A DNA stretch of 64,000 nucleotides from Pyralis farinalis (GCA_947507595.1 OX382275.1:8033001-8097000); one strand, 5' to 3'. Numbered from the stretch's first letter, positions 33,066 to 43,697 are shown. The notes: generated by a model not told the origin, from the sequence alone. Numbers and translations are program-made.

Positions 33066-33600
33066 AAAAACTTCATGCTATAGTCCGTATAGAAAACCTC
33101 GTCATGTAGGTAATTCCACAATTTAAAAGTTCTCTGTAGAAAATTGTTTTGAATGTAAACACATAGTACGCAACCATTGCGGTCGCGTCGGCGAGCGGTG
33201 CAATTGTAAGCTGTGAGCACCAATTGTAACAACTCCTCGAAACAGCTCGTTGTACAGACGGGACAGGCCCACCAGTCATACCCACCACTGTGTCTCCTGT
33301 GTAGCCAGAATTAAAAGCGGCGATCACGAAAAAGGCAATTAATAGTGAAGTTCATTGCTGTCCCGGGGGTTAAACTACAGCTGCTTTGGAACTCACAACG
33401 AATTTAATCGGAAGAAATTTGTAGGAGTAGGAAGTTTGTAGGAATTGACTTCCCCTCTTGGCATAGCTGGTTGTACAGTCGTCTCTTTAAACTGAAGGTC
33501 TCAATAGCATATGTAAGCTTATAATCATCGACAATTTTGACATCTCGTCTTTGTACAGAATCACAAGGACCCGGTAGTATTTAAGATCCCTGTGTATAGT
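33066..33600 (-). mobile_element. Jockey-like LINE, scrambled C-terminal fragments
   Basis: The reverse strand encodes LWNYLHDEVFYTDYSMKFF, equivalent to LWNELPAEVF...YSMRFF at 60050-60110, and further blocks equivalent to the region around VQRRAVRI. Several indels; the left end abuts SINE-I directly. Confidence 0.65.
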
Positions 33601-34251
33601 ATACTAGCTAAACCCTGTGACTGCGTCCATGCATATCCCAGCTCTCGTTGGGAACGCTATTTCTACTTCTTTTTTCTTGGTTTCAAAGAGTTGTAATGTT
33701 ATGTTGAATAGCCTATAACCTTTCTCAAGAATTGGGCTATTAAATGCAAAAAGAATTTTTTAAATCCGACTGGTAGTTCCAGAGCTTAGCGCGTTCAAAC
33801 AAACAGACACTTCCGCTATATGTATTAGTATAAATATATAAATATAACCACTTTGTATTATTCATATTAAGACAGTCGTTTATATCTTGGACCATTTTAC
33901 AAAGAATTATATATGATCTGCAACAAAACGTACGGTCAACGCTGATACACTGATGCAAATGATACGGTAATTATATAAGGGAACATGGCAACTTTATCCG
34001 TGCAAGCACATGCATTCGTAATCGCTAATGTTGTGAAATTAGAAATGTAATTTACTTTAAACGGTTTAGTTTGTCGTGATCGTGGCGGATAATTGACGAA
34101 TGCATTAGTATCGGGACAATATCCGTTTCATCCATCCATCCACAGAAAAAAATTGCCGTTACCCTATTTATGTCCGCAGATTTACTGTAGAGAGCGATTT
34201 TAGCCTTTCTGTCATCAGAATTACAATGACTTTTTGATGTTATGAGCTTTC
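33601..34251. other. Unassigned sequence
   Basis: No supported feature. Confidence 0.4.
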
Positions 34252-35290
34252 ATTTTTTTTATACCACGAAGGTGGCAATCAAGCGTACGGTGTGCCTGAT
34301 GGTAAGCAGTTACAATAGCCTATGGACATTTGCAACATCAGGGGTGTCACTCATGCGTTGCCGACCCTGCAAAATCCTTTTCACGCTTTTCTTGAAGAAC
34401 CCCATGCTGTAGTCCCTTGGGAAAACCTCGGCAGGGAGCTCATTCCACAATTTGAGTGTTCTCGGAAGAAAACTTCGCTGGAACCGCACAGTGCGCAAAA
34501 ATTGCGGTTCCAGTGTATGCGATTCCAGGTCGCAAAAAGAAGGTGTCGGCATCATATCAATCAATTCCTCAGAACACAACCCGTTGTTTAATCGGTAGAA
34601 TACACAAAGGGAGGCAAATTCTCTCAGGATCGTCGACAATTCTCACATCTTGTCTCTGAACCGAATCACAAGGTCCTAGCTGGTATCCAAGTGCGCCCGC
34701 CCGAAGGCTCAGTACTCCATGTGCGGTCTGACTTGAGACTTGTATAATATAAGTTTTTGTTCCGCACTGAAGTAGTGCTTTGCCTGTTGAGCACACCAAG
34801 TTTCTTGGACGCCAGGTTGACCTTCTCCGTCAGGTGATTCCGGTATTGAACATCGCTGGAGAACTCGACACCGAGAATCCCAATACTTTTGGTAAGTGAT
34901 GTATTCTGGAATTGAGGAACCACAGCAAAAATGGAGTTTTATTAGCGGTAAACGCGGAAACTTGTGTCTTTATGGGATTGAATTGGACCAAGTTCAGTCG
35001 CTCCCTGTTAGATAGAGAGAAAGCATCGGAGACAGTTCAGAACCCTGTGGGATGCCAGCATTGATATCTATAATTCTATACTATCGGGGTAGCTACCGTG
35101 AACGACGGCTTTTATGCATCTGTTGAATAAGAAGCTGGCCCATTTGCACAAACTTTCGGGCAGCCCATATGAAGGTAACTTCGGTAGAAGACCATGATGC
35201 GAGACCCGATTGAACGCCTTCGCCTTATCTAGGCTAACTGCCAATACTTCACCTTGACTCTCAATCGCCGAAGTCCATCGGTGTGTAATT
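34252..35290 (-). mobile_element. Jockey-like LINE, 3' part with internal deletion
   Basis: The 3' terminus is intact (TATACCACGAAGGTGGCAATC, GTAAGCAGTTACAATAGCC in reverse). Coding blocks read FASLCVFYRLNNGLCSEEL, RSFLPRTLKLWNELPAEVF, SIGILGVEFSSDVQYRNHL, then AKAFDRV-like motif A and a QGSELSPML-like block near 35020-35240. The segment with the catalytic YADD box is missing between about 34930 and 35050. Confidence 0.8.
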
Positions 35291-35476
35291 TATTCGCAAC
35301 TTTACAATTTTTTTAAATTACTTTTGTCTTTCTTGTAGTAATTATGGAGATCTAAAAACTGACTCGAAGCTTATATTACTCAAATCTCCAGAGTATCCAG
35401 AAAAGATTTCCTTCGAGAACTCTAAAGTTATATGAACGTAAATGTCGAAATTTACCCCAGCCAGAGGTTCTTTAAA

Positions 35477-35862
35477 AATCGGCCAAGTGCGAGTCGGACT
35501 CGCACCCGAAGGGTTCGTACCATTATCTATAAAAACGGCAAAAAAAATAAAGTTTGTTGTATGGGAGCCCCCCTTAAATATTTGTTTTATTTTAATTTAA
35601 TTATTTATTCTTAAAGTGAATATATAGCTAAATATTCTGTGAATATTTCAACCGTCTACCTGTTGCCGTTATCAATATCGAGCAAAAATGAGCAAAAAAA
35701 TCAAGTTTGTTGTATGGGAGCCCCCTTAAATATTTATTTTATTCTATTTTTTAGTATTTGTTGTTATAGCGGCAACAGAAATACATCATCTGTGAAAATT
35801 TCAACTGTCTAACTATCACGGTTCATGAGATACAGCCTGGTGACAGACGGACGGACGGACGG
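35477..35862 (+). repeat. GTCGGACTC repeat, long variant, 3'-truncated
   Basis: Starts CGGCCAAGTGCGAGTCGGAC, contains the extra module (CAACCGTCTACCTGTTGCCG) then the standard module, and stops inside the GACG run at about 35862, where a Penelope-like repeat begins at once. Confidence 0.8.
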
Positions 35863-35868
35863 AAGGAT

Positions 35869-36077
35869 AGAATTAAACATTTTTTAACGGAAGTATTGGG
35901 TGTTTTATTTATTTTGTTGAACCTGATGTTTGGAATGCTTTGCAGCGTCCATGGTCACAGGAAGACTAACGTGACATTTGTCTTACATTGGTTATTCAAT
36001 TATTACATCTACCGACATGGATGGATTAATTATATATGTTCCGATTCACACAAAAATCACTCACGGTGTCCATAATG
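35869..36077 (+). repeat. Penelope-like repeat (GCGTTCGAAAC family), direct copy
   Basis: Reads AATTAAACATTTTTTAACGG, TTATTTATTTTGTTGAACC, TGCTTTGCAGCGTCC, CACAGGAAGACTAACGTG, CATGGATGGATTAATTATAT, GTTCCGATTCACAC and CACTCACGGTGTCC without inversion. It is the reference for the fold-back copy at 24232-24571. Confidence 0.55.
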
Positions 36078-36295
36078 TTTTAGAGTAGATCTCTCGGTTT
36101 GTGACTTGATTATTTTTAGAACTGGATCCCAAACAGGTGGTACTTGCCAACCATCTTTTCTATTGAAAACCCCCCAATTTCAATTTGCACAGCGTGCGAT
36201 GGACAAAGTCATGTTACGAATTCCTTTGCGAGATAGAGTCAGAAATTAGCACATCCGTAGCAGAACTGGAGTTAATGGCGTTTTTATATTTGATT
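36078..36295. other. Unassigned sequence
   Basis: No supported feature between two repeat families. Confidence 0.35.
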
Positions 36296-36526
36296 TTTTA
36301 GGGTTCCGTACCCAAAGGGTAAAACGGAACCCTATTACTGAGGCTCCGCTGTCCGTCCGTCCGTCCGTCCGTCCGTTTGTCACCAGGCTGTATCTCATGA
36401 ACCGTGATAGTTAGATAGTTGTAATTTTCACAGATGATGTATTTCTGTTGCCGTTATAACAGCAAATACTAAAAAATGGAATATAATAAATATTTAAGGG
36501 GGCTCCCATACAACAAACGTGATTTT
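36296..36526 (-). repeat. GTCGGACTC repeat, truncated copy
   Basis: Reverse copy from AGGGTTCCGTACCCAAAGGG to ACAACAAACGTGATTTT, where the next copy starts with AGGGTTCCGTACCC. The unit lost its GTGCGAGTC end at the junction. Confidence 0.85.
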
Positions 36527-37068
36527 TAGGGTTCCGTACCCAAAGGGTAAAACGGAACCCTATTGCTGAGGCTCCGCTGTCCGTCCGTCCGTCCGTCCGT
36601 CCGTCCGTCCGTCCGTCCGTCCGTCCGTCTGTCACCAAGCTGTATCTCTTGAACCGTGATAGCTAGACAGTTGAAATTTTCACAGATGATGTATTTCTAT
36701 TGCCGCTATAACAACAAATACTAAAAAATAGAATAAAATTAATATTTAAGGGGGCTCCCATACAACAAACGTGATTTTTTTGCTGTTTTTATAGATAATG
36801 GTACGGAACCCTTCGTGCGCGAGTCCGACTCGCACTTGGCCGATTTTTTTGCTCGTTTTTGCTCGATATTGATAACGGCAACAGGTAGACGCTTGAAATA
36901 TTCACAGAATATTTAGTTATATATTCACTTTAAGAATAAATAAGTAAATTAAAATAAAACAAATATTTAAGGGGGGCTCCCATACAACAAACGTGATTTT
37001 TTTACCGTTTTTATAGATAATGGTACGGAACCCTTCGTGCGCGAGTCCGACTCGCACTTGGCCGATTT
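36527..37068 (-). repeat. GTCGGACTC repeat, compound copy
   Basis: A standard reverse unit (36527-36845) followed by the second module (36846-37068) with its own GAGTCCGACTCGCACTTGGCC end. Together with the preceding copy this is a head-to-tail array of about 2.5 units. Confidence 0.85.
36579..36629. repeat. (GTCC)n microsatellite
   Basis: About 51 bp (nearly 13 units) of GTCC inside the repeat copy. The equivalent run in other copies here has about 3-6 units. Confidence 0.95.
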
Positions 37069-39521
37069 TTTTATATTGGCATGGCCAGCGCCATAAGCAA
37101 TTATGGCAGCCAATGGACATTCTCAATGTCAGAGACGTTCCCGTGCAAACACCTCTGGAAACACCTCTTTAAAGATTTAGATGCTGTAATATCAGGGAAA
37201 AACCTCGGCCGCGGTTTTAGAATGAATTCGATGATTTTCGAAGATATTACGACTTGATTGTTCGAGAGCGAAACGATACTGGAACCACACTGATTCTTGT
37301 GTGTGAAGATATATGTCTGTCAGTCTTACACTTTTATCTTACAATTTTTACTCCTCATCCCTTCATGATCTCCGAAAAGTATACTAAATAAAACTTCTAC
37401 ACCGACTGAAGAATAAAAACAGGACTAATTTCCATGATATGCATTGTAGATGTTAATGCTAAGATCTTTAACATGGTAGCCTAAATGTATATTACAGTTT
37501 TCAAATACAAGCGTAAAATAAAAGTGGAATCTGTCTTAAGCTGTTAAGATGGATTCCAGTTTGATCTTACGCTTGCAAATGCCCCTAATAACAGCTTAAT
37601 ATTTACTATGGTTAACGGAAATCCCGAAATCTTTAAAATAATTCCAAGTCAGAATCCATCTGAATTACTGCTGTGTTGATGTCCTTTATGTATATGTTGT
37701 ATCTATCTATTTAACTGTATATATATTTTGAGATCGTCAGCATAGAAATCAGTTCAGCGACAAAAAGAAGAATTACAGATAGAAAATAATAATTGCGGCA
37801 CCCTACGTTACACTAGCAGTGAAGTCTCTCCAGCGCAACAATTCGCGACCTACATCACCGCTTGCTAATAACCTCGAAAATATGAAAAAATCCAATACTA
37901 TTCAAGGAGTGAGAAGTGCAGGTACGTGACAATGGAAAGCAGAATGCTATAGCTAATCATATTAAACGCGTTAGGAAAATCAATAATAACCGCTACATTG
38001 AGAACTACTCCTGGGAGCCTATGCTATAGCTTTGGTGACTTTGAAAAGAATAGTCGTAGAGCTATAGCGAAAGCCCAATTGAAATGAGGAATACACTTGA
38101 TGTTTTTGTTCGTATGCCACTAAGATCTTTTTAAAGAAGTAACAAGTTTGAGTTTGTATGTATGACGGATGATGTATAATAGTTATTCAGCTGAAAGAGT
38201 GTGCAAGTGTTACAACAGTAATATCAAGGACCTTAAGCCAGACAAGTAAGAAATCGTCTTCTACATTTTTTATATCTCAGAATTATCACGTCACGAATAC
38301 GAGCCTCATAGTAGCAAGTACCCAAAATATCTCTCACGATTTCACTTATAAGACCTTGTGGAACTGGCTAAGGCATGGTGGTACAGATCAAATTACTAAT
38401 AGTATTTCATACTACAGTCTATCTACATTCTGCATACATATAAAGCAATAAACTACTTGACGTCGTATGAAGGCTCCCTCACTCACCAAATCGTTGTGCT
38501 TTAGCGCTTAAATATCTCAGCGGGCCTACTGACTAATAGTAGGCTAATAAGCTGATAAGTGATATCATGTTTTCTGTGAATTAGCTAATAGGAGCTGCGT
38601 ATTCTACTTTACTCCCGCCCCGTAGCGATGAGTATTTTTACTATGCAAAATCATGTTATTGGGTCTACGTAAATTGTTTCCTTCATGTGCATACACAATG
38701 CAACGGATACAAGAATATTATCATAATACTAGGAGTATTCTATTCTATTCTAGAGTACTTCAAGAACGTGTATTTTTATTTATTTAAGAAACTTCGCTAC
38801 TATTTACTAGCCCCTAATAAAATCTGACTACAATACAAAATCCAAGAAACTTTTCCCTTGTTCACTATGACAACTGACCACAATGCTATAAAGAATAAAA
38901 TAAATCACACCTGTCAATACCATACCGAAATACTGTTCCACCCATAAACTTATTATACTAGCGTTCCACCCCAAAATTTCTTTTATAGGCGAACTGCAAA
39001 CGGCCGATTCAACAGCTTAGTACAGAATACGTTGAAATGATCGCAAAACGTTGCGACGTAAAACAATAGAATAGATGTTGCGGGGATGTGTGAGTGTACG
39101 TCCATAAAATATTCAACGATTAATTAAAATAGAAGAGTGGCTGTATATTACAATAAACTGCTTGTTGTTGTCTCCTTCACATGACAACACTGAAGAGAAC
39201 GTTCGTCCAGACCTTCGTTGATAATGATAATTTATCAGATCCAATTCCAGCAACTAACAACCGCCATTGTATAACACTTTTGACAAATATACATGAACAA
39301 TCATACGAAAATAATAATAGTTTGTCTCAAACAGTAAATATGCAACCTAAAACTTCTCCAGTTACTCGTAGTATAAAAAACTGTACCAATTTCAATGTAT
39401 AATGTGAATTATAACTTTTACAAGAAATAATGATTAGTTAGTTGAGTTTATTGTGTTTTTATTATTTTATTAAATTGCTTCATTTTTTCGTAACTATATT
39501 AAAAATAGTTGTTCAGTACAC
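37069..39521. other. 2.4-kb stretch without recognised features
   Basis: Read on both strands. I see no coding motif, SINE promoter, LINE block or palindrome I can support. It may be single-copy noncoding DNA or very old repeats. Confidence 0.45.
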
Positions 39522-39630
39522 GTGCGGAACCGTCATTGCAAAGAGTTCTGACTGTTAACCCTCACCTTCGGCTGCGCCTCGGCTCGGTAGCCATTTGTCA
39601 GAACTCTTTGCAATGACAGGCTTTCCGCAC
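39522..39630. mobile_element. Hairpin MITE-like element
   Basis: Starts GTGCGGAACC and ends GGCTTTCCGCAC. Inside these, GTCATTGCAAAGAGTTCTGAC at the left is repeated perfectly in inverse at the right (21-bp arms), around a GC-rich core (CCTTCGGCTGCGCCTCGGC). Small, noncoding, with terminal inverted repeats, so a MITE-like form. No target-site duplication was obvious. Confidence 0.7.
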
Positions 39631-40616
39631 TCCTAATGAAATATACTATTCTTTGGTCATATCAAAAAAATGACGTAATGTGCTAAAATACTAAGACATT
39701 TTCGTAACAACAAAGTGCATCACCCCACTACGATCGATCTTTAGTTTGTGCGCACCCTTAATCCGCTTATAACAGGGGACCCGCGGGAGATTCATACAAC
39801 TTAATATTAAGACCCATAATGGATACCTAAACAGTATCAAACTATTGTTAACCTGGTGGTGTCAGATTTCTTTTATATTGTAATATAAATATAATAATAT
39901 ATAAAGTCGTACGCACTTCTGTGATTCAGTTAAATCATGACAATAGGGCTATTGTTAGTGTTCCTGTTAGAATTATCGCATTATTGTTAAATGTTGTAGA
40001 TTTCTGTTTATTGTTTAGAAGTAGTGTTTTTTCCTACATTTATCGAGCTATTGTGCAAAACTATAATATGTATTTTTACTTTATAGTATCAGTTTGTGGC
40101 ATTTAAGTAAATTATTGATGTGTATTTGTATAGTTTTACCTACCTTGATACTTTATCCTTTTTTTATTTACATATGCACCATGTTATGACATAGACAGTA
40201 TTCCGCAAACATTTTCTATTCAAGGTACACCTCCTAAGAAAATCCCAACGTTTATTCAATATTTTCTTTATTATTAAAATGAATGTAATGTGATGAGACA
40301 TTTAATGAAAAAGCCTGCATAACTGAGCACAGGCGATAATAATTTGAAGCAATCGTTGATAAGGCTATTCTCATATCTTCGTCTTGCATCCTGATTTAAC
40401 TCTCACCTACATATAGGTTTTTGGTGTCTTACAACATCTGACAAAACCTGCTGCATTTTTTCACGGCACCATAGTACTCGTACCTACATTAGTCTGCCGT
40501 GGCACACACTTTGCGGAATAATGGAGTAGGTCTATCAAAAAAGGTACAAGAAACACTAGTTTTGATGAAAGAAAGACAGTAACACTAAACTCGCATCATC
40601 ACGTCATCTCATCTTC
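39631..40616. other. Unassigned AT-rich sequence
   Basis: No supported feature. Confidence 0.4.
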
Positions 40617-40629
40617 ATGCTATTGTTAG

Positions 40630-40810
40630 GATTTAGTTTTCATGCGAAGAAGATTGAGAATATTCTCCACATTGCGTCACTACGGATTGGCAGTGGCCAG
40701 CTGTTTTCAATTCAAGCGAAAGCAATTGATTTGGCATCTAACCAAGCCACAGCAGATGGGATCTATGGCTTAAAGTGCTTGCTGGAACCGGAGGACCGCG
40801 AGAGTTTGCG
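40630..40810 (+). CDS. Possible host exon, unknown protein
   Basis: Open stretch with balanced codon composition: KKIENILHIASLRIGSGQLF, SIQAKAIDLASNQATADGIY and GLKCLLEPEDRESLR, possibly bounded by an acceptor-like TTGTTAG and a donor-like GTACGT at 40811. The helical, polar sequence fits a cytosolic protein. I cannot name it. It lies about 70 bp from a Penelope-like repeat and could be a transposon remnant instead. Confidence 0.3.
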
Positions 40811-40945
40811 GTACGTAATTAAACACATTCGAAGACATGCTATGATCCATCTAGATTTTAGGTCCTTAAAGTCTTTTATTAAACATGTGACATGTAAACA
40901 CTTGTACAGATTCCAATTCACAAAGTTATTTATTATTTATTTTTG

Positions 40946-40984
40946 CCGACAGGTTTCGCCTTTGCCGCATTATCAAGGTTATAA
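40946..40984 (-). ncRNA. Hammerhead-like motif, reverse copy
   Basis: The minus strand reads AACC-TTGATAA-T-GC-GGCAAA-GGC-GAAACC-TGTC-GGCAA. The GAAAC box, stem II hairpin and GUC before GG fit a small hammerhead with a minimal stem III, as reported for Penelope-like elements. The first box is UUGAUAA rather than CUGAUGA, so activity is doubtful. Confidence 0.35.
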
Positions 40985-41323
40985 TTTATAAAAAAACGAG
41001 ACCACACGACTGAAATAAAACTTACAGACAAAAGGCAATTTAATATCCTTCGCGCTCACGACGGACGGACCGACGCACGCACTGAGAGTGTTGACTGGGA
41101 ATTTCACTTGGTTCTTCTTCTTCCTCTTCTTCTAACTTAGTCTTACTTTATCGAACGTTAGCGATAATTGCCAAAAGTCACTAACTTATATTTCCCTCTC
41201 AACTTCCGTTCGCCTCCCCCCGCGTGCTCGCACCTCTCTCTCTTGCCCCTACAGTAATATACGAAACGTAACTCTCTCTCTCTATCTTCCTAACTTTACC
41301 TCCCTCTCAACTTCCGTTTGCAT

Positions 41324-41508
41324 CGCCAGATCACACTTTTCGTATTGCTCTCGTCACGCATTCACGATCTCACTCCCCAAGTCAAGCGTGCGTGTTCTTC
41401 TCACCCGATCACACTTTTCATAACCCTTCCCTTCGCCTCGCCGGATCACACTTTTCGTAACGCTCTTGTCACGCATTCACCAGCTTACTCCCCAAGTCAA
41501 GCGTGCGT
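41324..41508. repeat. Imperfect tandem repeat, ~115-bp period
   Basis: The block GATCACACTTTTCGTA, then CACGCATTCAC, CTCCCCAAGTCAAGCGTGCG appears at 41324-41393 and 41438-41508, with a partial third copy near 41404. Embedded in CT-rich sequence. Confidence 0.75.
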
Positions 41509-41623
41509 AAAGAAGTTTTACTTCAACAATGCAGTACCGTGTAATTACTGACAGTCAATATTCAATATTGGATATTGACTGTCCCTGATTGCACGGTACT
41601 GCCAGATGTTTTGTTTATAAATT

Positions 41624-41665
41624 AATACCTTGATAATGCCGTAAAGGCGAAACCGGTCGGTAAAA
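41624..41665 (+). ncRNA. Hammerhead-like motif, forward copy
   Basis: Reads TACC-TTGATAA-T-GCC-GTAAA-GGC-GAAA-CCGGTC-GGTA. Stem I could be UACC/GGUA, stem II GCC/GGC, and stem III is the self-complementary ACCGGU, which suits a dimeric hammerhead. The same two departures from the CUGAUGA box as the reverse copy, plus an extra U before stem II. Confidence 0.35.
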
Positions 41666-41790
41666 ATAACTAATAAATAACTTCGTGAAATGGATTCTTT
41701 ACAAGAGTGTACATTAACAAGATGTCTTCAAAATTCCACCAAGCAAAAACAATCAACAGTATCAACATAACACAATTTTATCTTTTTATG

Positions 41791-41915
41791 CTACCTATCG
41801 GTGTTAAGATAATAAAAGCCATGCTCTATTGATTCGGACATGTAGCCAGAATAGGAACCGAGGAAGACCAAGACTAATTTACCATGACCATATTGGTCGT
41901 GTATTTGAGATTCGG
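41791..41915 (+). mobile_element. RTE-like LINE 3' tail scrap
   Basis: GTTAAGATAATAAAAGCCATG, TTGATTCGGACATGTAG and GGAAGACCAAGACTAATTTAC correspond to the MLRWFGHV and GRPRLTYH region of the family, with a deletion between them. Confidence 0.55.
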
Positions 41916-42637
41916 TTCGATTTGGCTATTATAACAATTATTGTTTTCCCAATTGTATAATGCAAAACAAACTATCTAGTGATCTATAAACTAAATTATT
42001 TACTTAATGGAAAATAGGTTTTAATCTTAGACCTTATTATACTGGTTGATCACTGTATTTATATTTCTTTCCGTATCATACTACTATATTCAAGTCTATG
42101 GTCCAAATACACTATTAATACATCCAAAGACAGTAACAGCTTACTAATGACGTCATTTTCTTCGAATTCGACTCACAATACGCAATTACATTCATCCAAT
42201 TTTCATCTAGCTCTCAACTCGTCATCTTTAGTTCTGAGACATTAAAGTCGATTTTTCCTGAACATTCCGCTTATAAATTTGTTATTCTTTACTCGTATAT
42301 TCTCTTTCATGTGATCTGTTGAGCCGAAAATGTTTCCGCAACATCATAGGACAGACAGAATGAGAGAACGGATATCGTTCGAGTTAACACAACCATGAAA
42401 AATTGCTAAGAATGGCTTGATATGAAATGGGTGAAAAATTTCAATTACAGTCCGAGTTCGGTTTAGACTGTTAATGTTTTGTATTCTGATTGATTTTTGT
42501 AAAAAAAATGAGTCGTAAAACTAAGTGTGTTTAGCACAATAACACGTGTACATTTTCGTGTGTCCATTTTAGTACAGATTTTATGAAAATATGATACGTG
42601 GTGTATTTGTCTTTGTAAAATCGGTTTATAGAAAATC
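41916..42637. other. Unassigned AT-rich sequence
   Basis: No supported feature. Confidence 0.4.
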
Positions 42638-43082
42638 TGTGAACTATTTTAGTAACCTAAAATATACACTACTGAGGTATTCAACATTGTGAACATGAAA
42701 CACAAAGAAACCTGTCAAGAGTGAATCCAATTTGTATATTAAAGCTTCCGTAATGTCACATGTTACAGTTAAATTTCACCTACTGAAAGCACATGTATAA
42801 AGGAAGGTAAATATACATTAGAAGTAGTTAATTACAGTGTAAAATAATTAAAAACCATTAGCGTCAATCCGACTCACACTTCATCGGTTCTATCTAGGTT
42901 TCATGGCATATATTAAAAATATACAAACCTAAAATTATTTTTTCTGAAATACATACGCAATAACTTATTAAAAGGTAGATAATAGAATATATTGTTTTTA
43001 GTCTTTACCTTTTAACAGTAAATTGATAGACAATGCGAAAGTGGAAGGATGTAGGACGATTTTGTTTTGGCGTTAGATGTTT

Positions 43083-43350
43083 GACGAGCTCGGTGCCGCA
43101 GTGGTGGAACGCGCTGTTACGCTACTTTGACACCAACGCTCGTGGGTTCGATTTCCACAAAGTACAAACATTTGTGTGCATGAACATGTCTGTTTGTCTT
43201 GGTCTGGATATTTTCTATGTATAAGAAGTATGTATTTACAAAAAAAAATGTATTTACGTATGTTTATCAGTTGTCTAGTACCCATAACACAAGGTTCGCT
43301 TACTTTGGGGCTGGATGACGCTATGTAATTTGTCCAACAATATTTATTAT
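43083..43350 (+). repeat. SINE-I, complete copy inside the long inverted repeat
   Basis: Starts GACGAGCTCGGTGCCGCAGTG (A box), has B box GGTTCGATTTCC, then ACATTTGTGTGCATGAACATG, CAGTTGTCTAGTACCCATAAC and an end TGTAATTTGTCCAAC with an ATT-rich tail. Its presence shows the inverted repeat is older than this SINE. Confidence 0.85.
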
Positions 43351-43399
43351 TAATGTAATTAGTAATAAAATTTTGTGCCGACTAACTGTAGTCGATGAA

Positions 43400-43509
43400 G
43401 TGATCTTTACGCTAAATTCTCTGTAAGGTAGAGAGACGGAACTGACCGTCATGTGACTCGGTCCTTGCATACCTCACTCGTTTCTTTAACATTCATAACT
43501 CTTTTAACA
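43400..43509 (-). mobile_element. RTE-like LINE extreme 3' end
   Basis: Reverse match: CGCTAAATTCTCTGTAAGG, GACTCGGTCCTTGCATACC, TCACTCGTTTCTTTAACATTC and ATAACTCTTT. Confidence 0.6.
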
Positions 43510-43697
43510 GATTGATATTTACATATCAATATATATTTACCTTCCTTTATACATGTGCTTTCAGTAGGTGAAATTTAACTATAACATGTGACATTAATGT
43601 ACAAATTGGATTCACTCTTGACAGGTTTCTTTGTTTCATGTTCACAATGTTGAATACGTCAGTAGTGTATATTTTAGGTTACTAAAATAGTTCACAA

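Larger units (their letters stand above)
40880..41740. repeat. Fold-back of Penelope-like repeats with hammerhead-like cores
   Basis: Two ~110-bp copies of one repeat face each other: reverse at 40880-40995 and forward at 41623-41740. Each carries TGATAATGC, a short hairpin, GGCGAAACC and (T/G)GTCGG, then AAAAATAA(A/C)TAATAAATAAC and a CTTTACAAG/CTGTACAAG block. The interior holds pyrimidine-rich tandem repeats (41200-41510) and an imperfect palindrome (41529-41600). Confidence 0.6.
42638..43697. mobile_element. Long inverted-repeat element (about 1.06 kb)
   Basis: The arm at 42638-42820 returns in reverse complement at 43529-43697 with only a few substitutions and a ~12-bp gap. Shared blocks include GTGAACTATTTTAGTAACC, TGTGAACATGAAAC, GAGTGAATCCAATTTGTA and CCTACTGAAAGCACATG. 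The interior has no transposase; it holds a SINE-I and an RTE scrap. It fits a nonautonomous DNA transposon with ~170-bp terminal inverted repeats, or an inverted segmental duplication. No target-site duplication was found. Confidence 0.7.

Noticed and set aside
36579..36629. Regularly spaced short repeat resembling a CRISPR-like array
   Set aside because: Units are 4 bp with no spacers; a plain microsatellite in a eukaryotic repeat.
43083..43160. A-box and B-box pair suggesting a tRNA gene
   Set aside because: The cloverleaf stems do not close, and the same head recurs in several copies with long tails, so it is a SINE promoter. The same applies at 3181, 27180-27242, 33000-33060, 48690 and 60450-60523.
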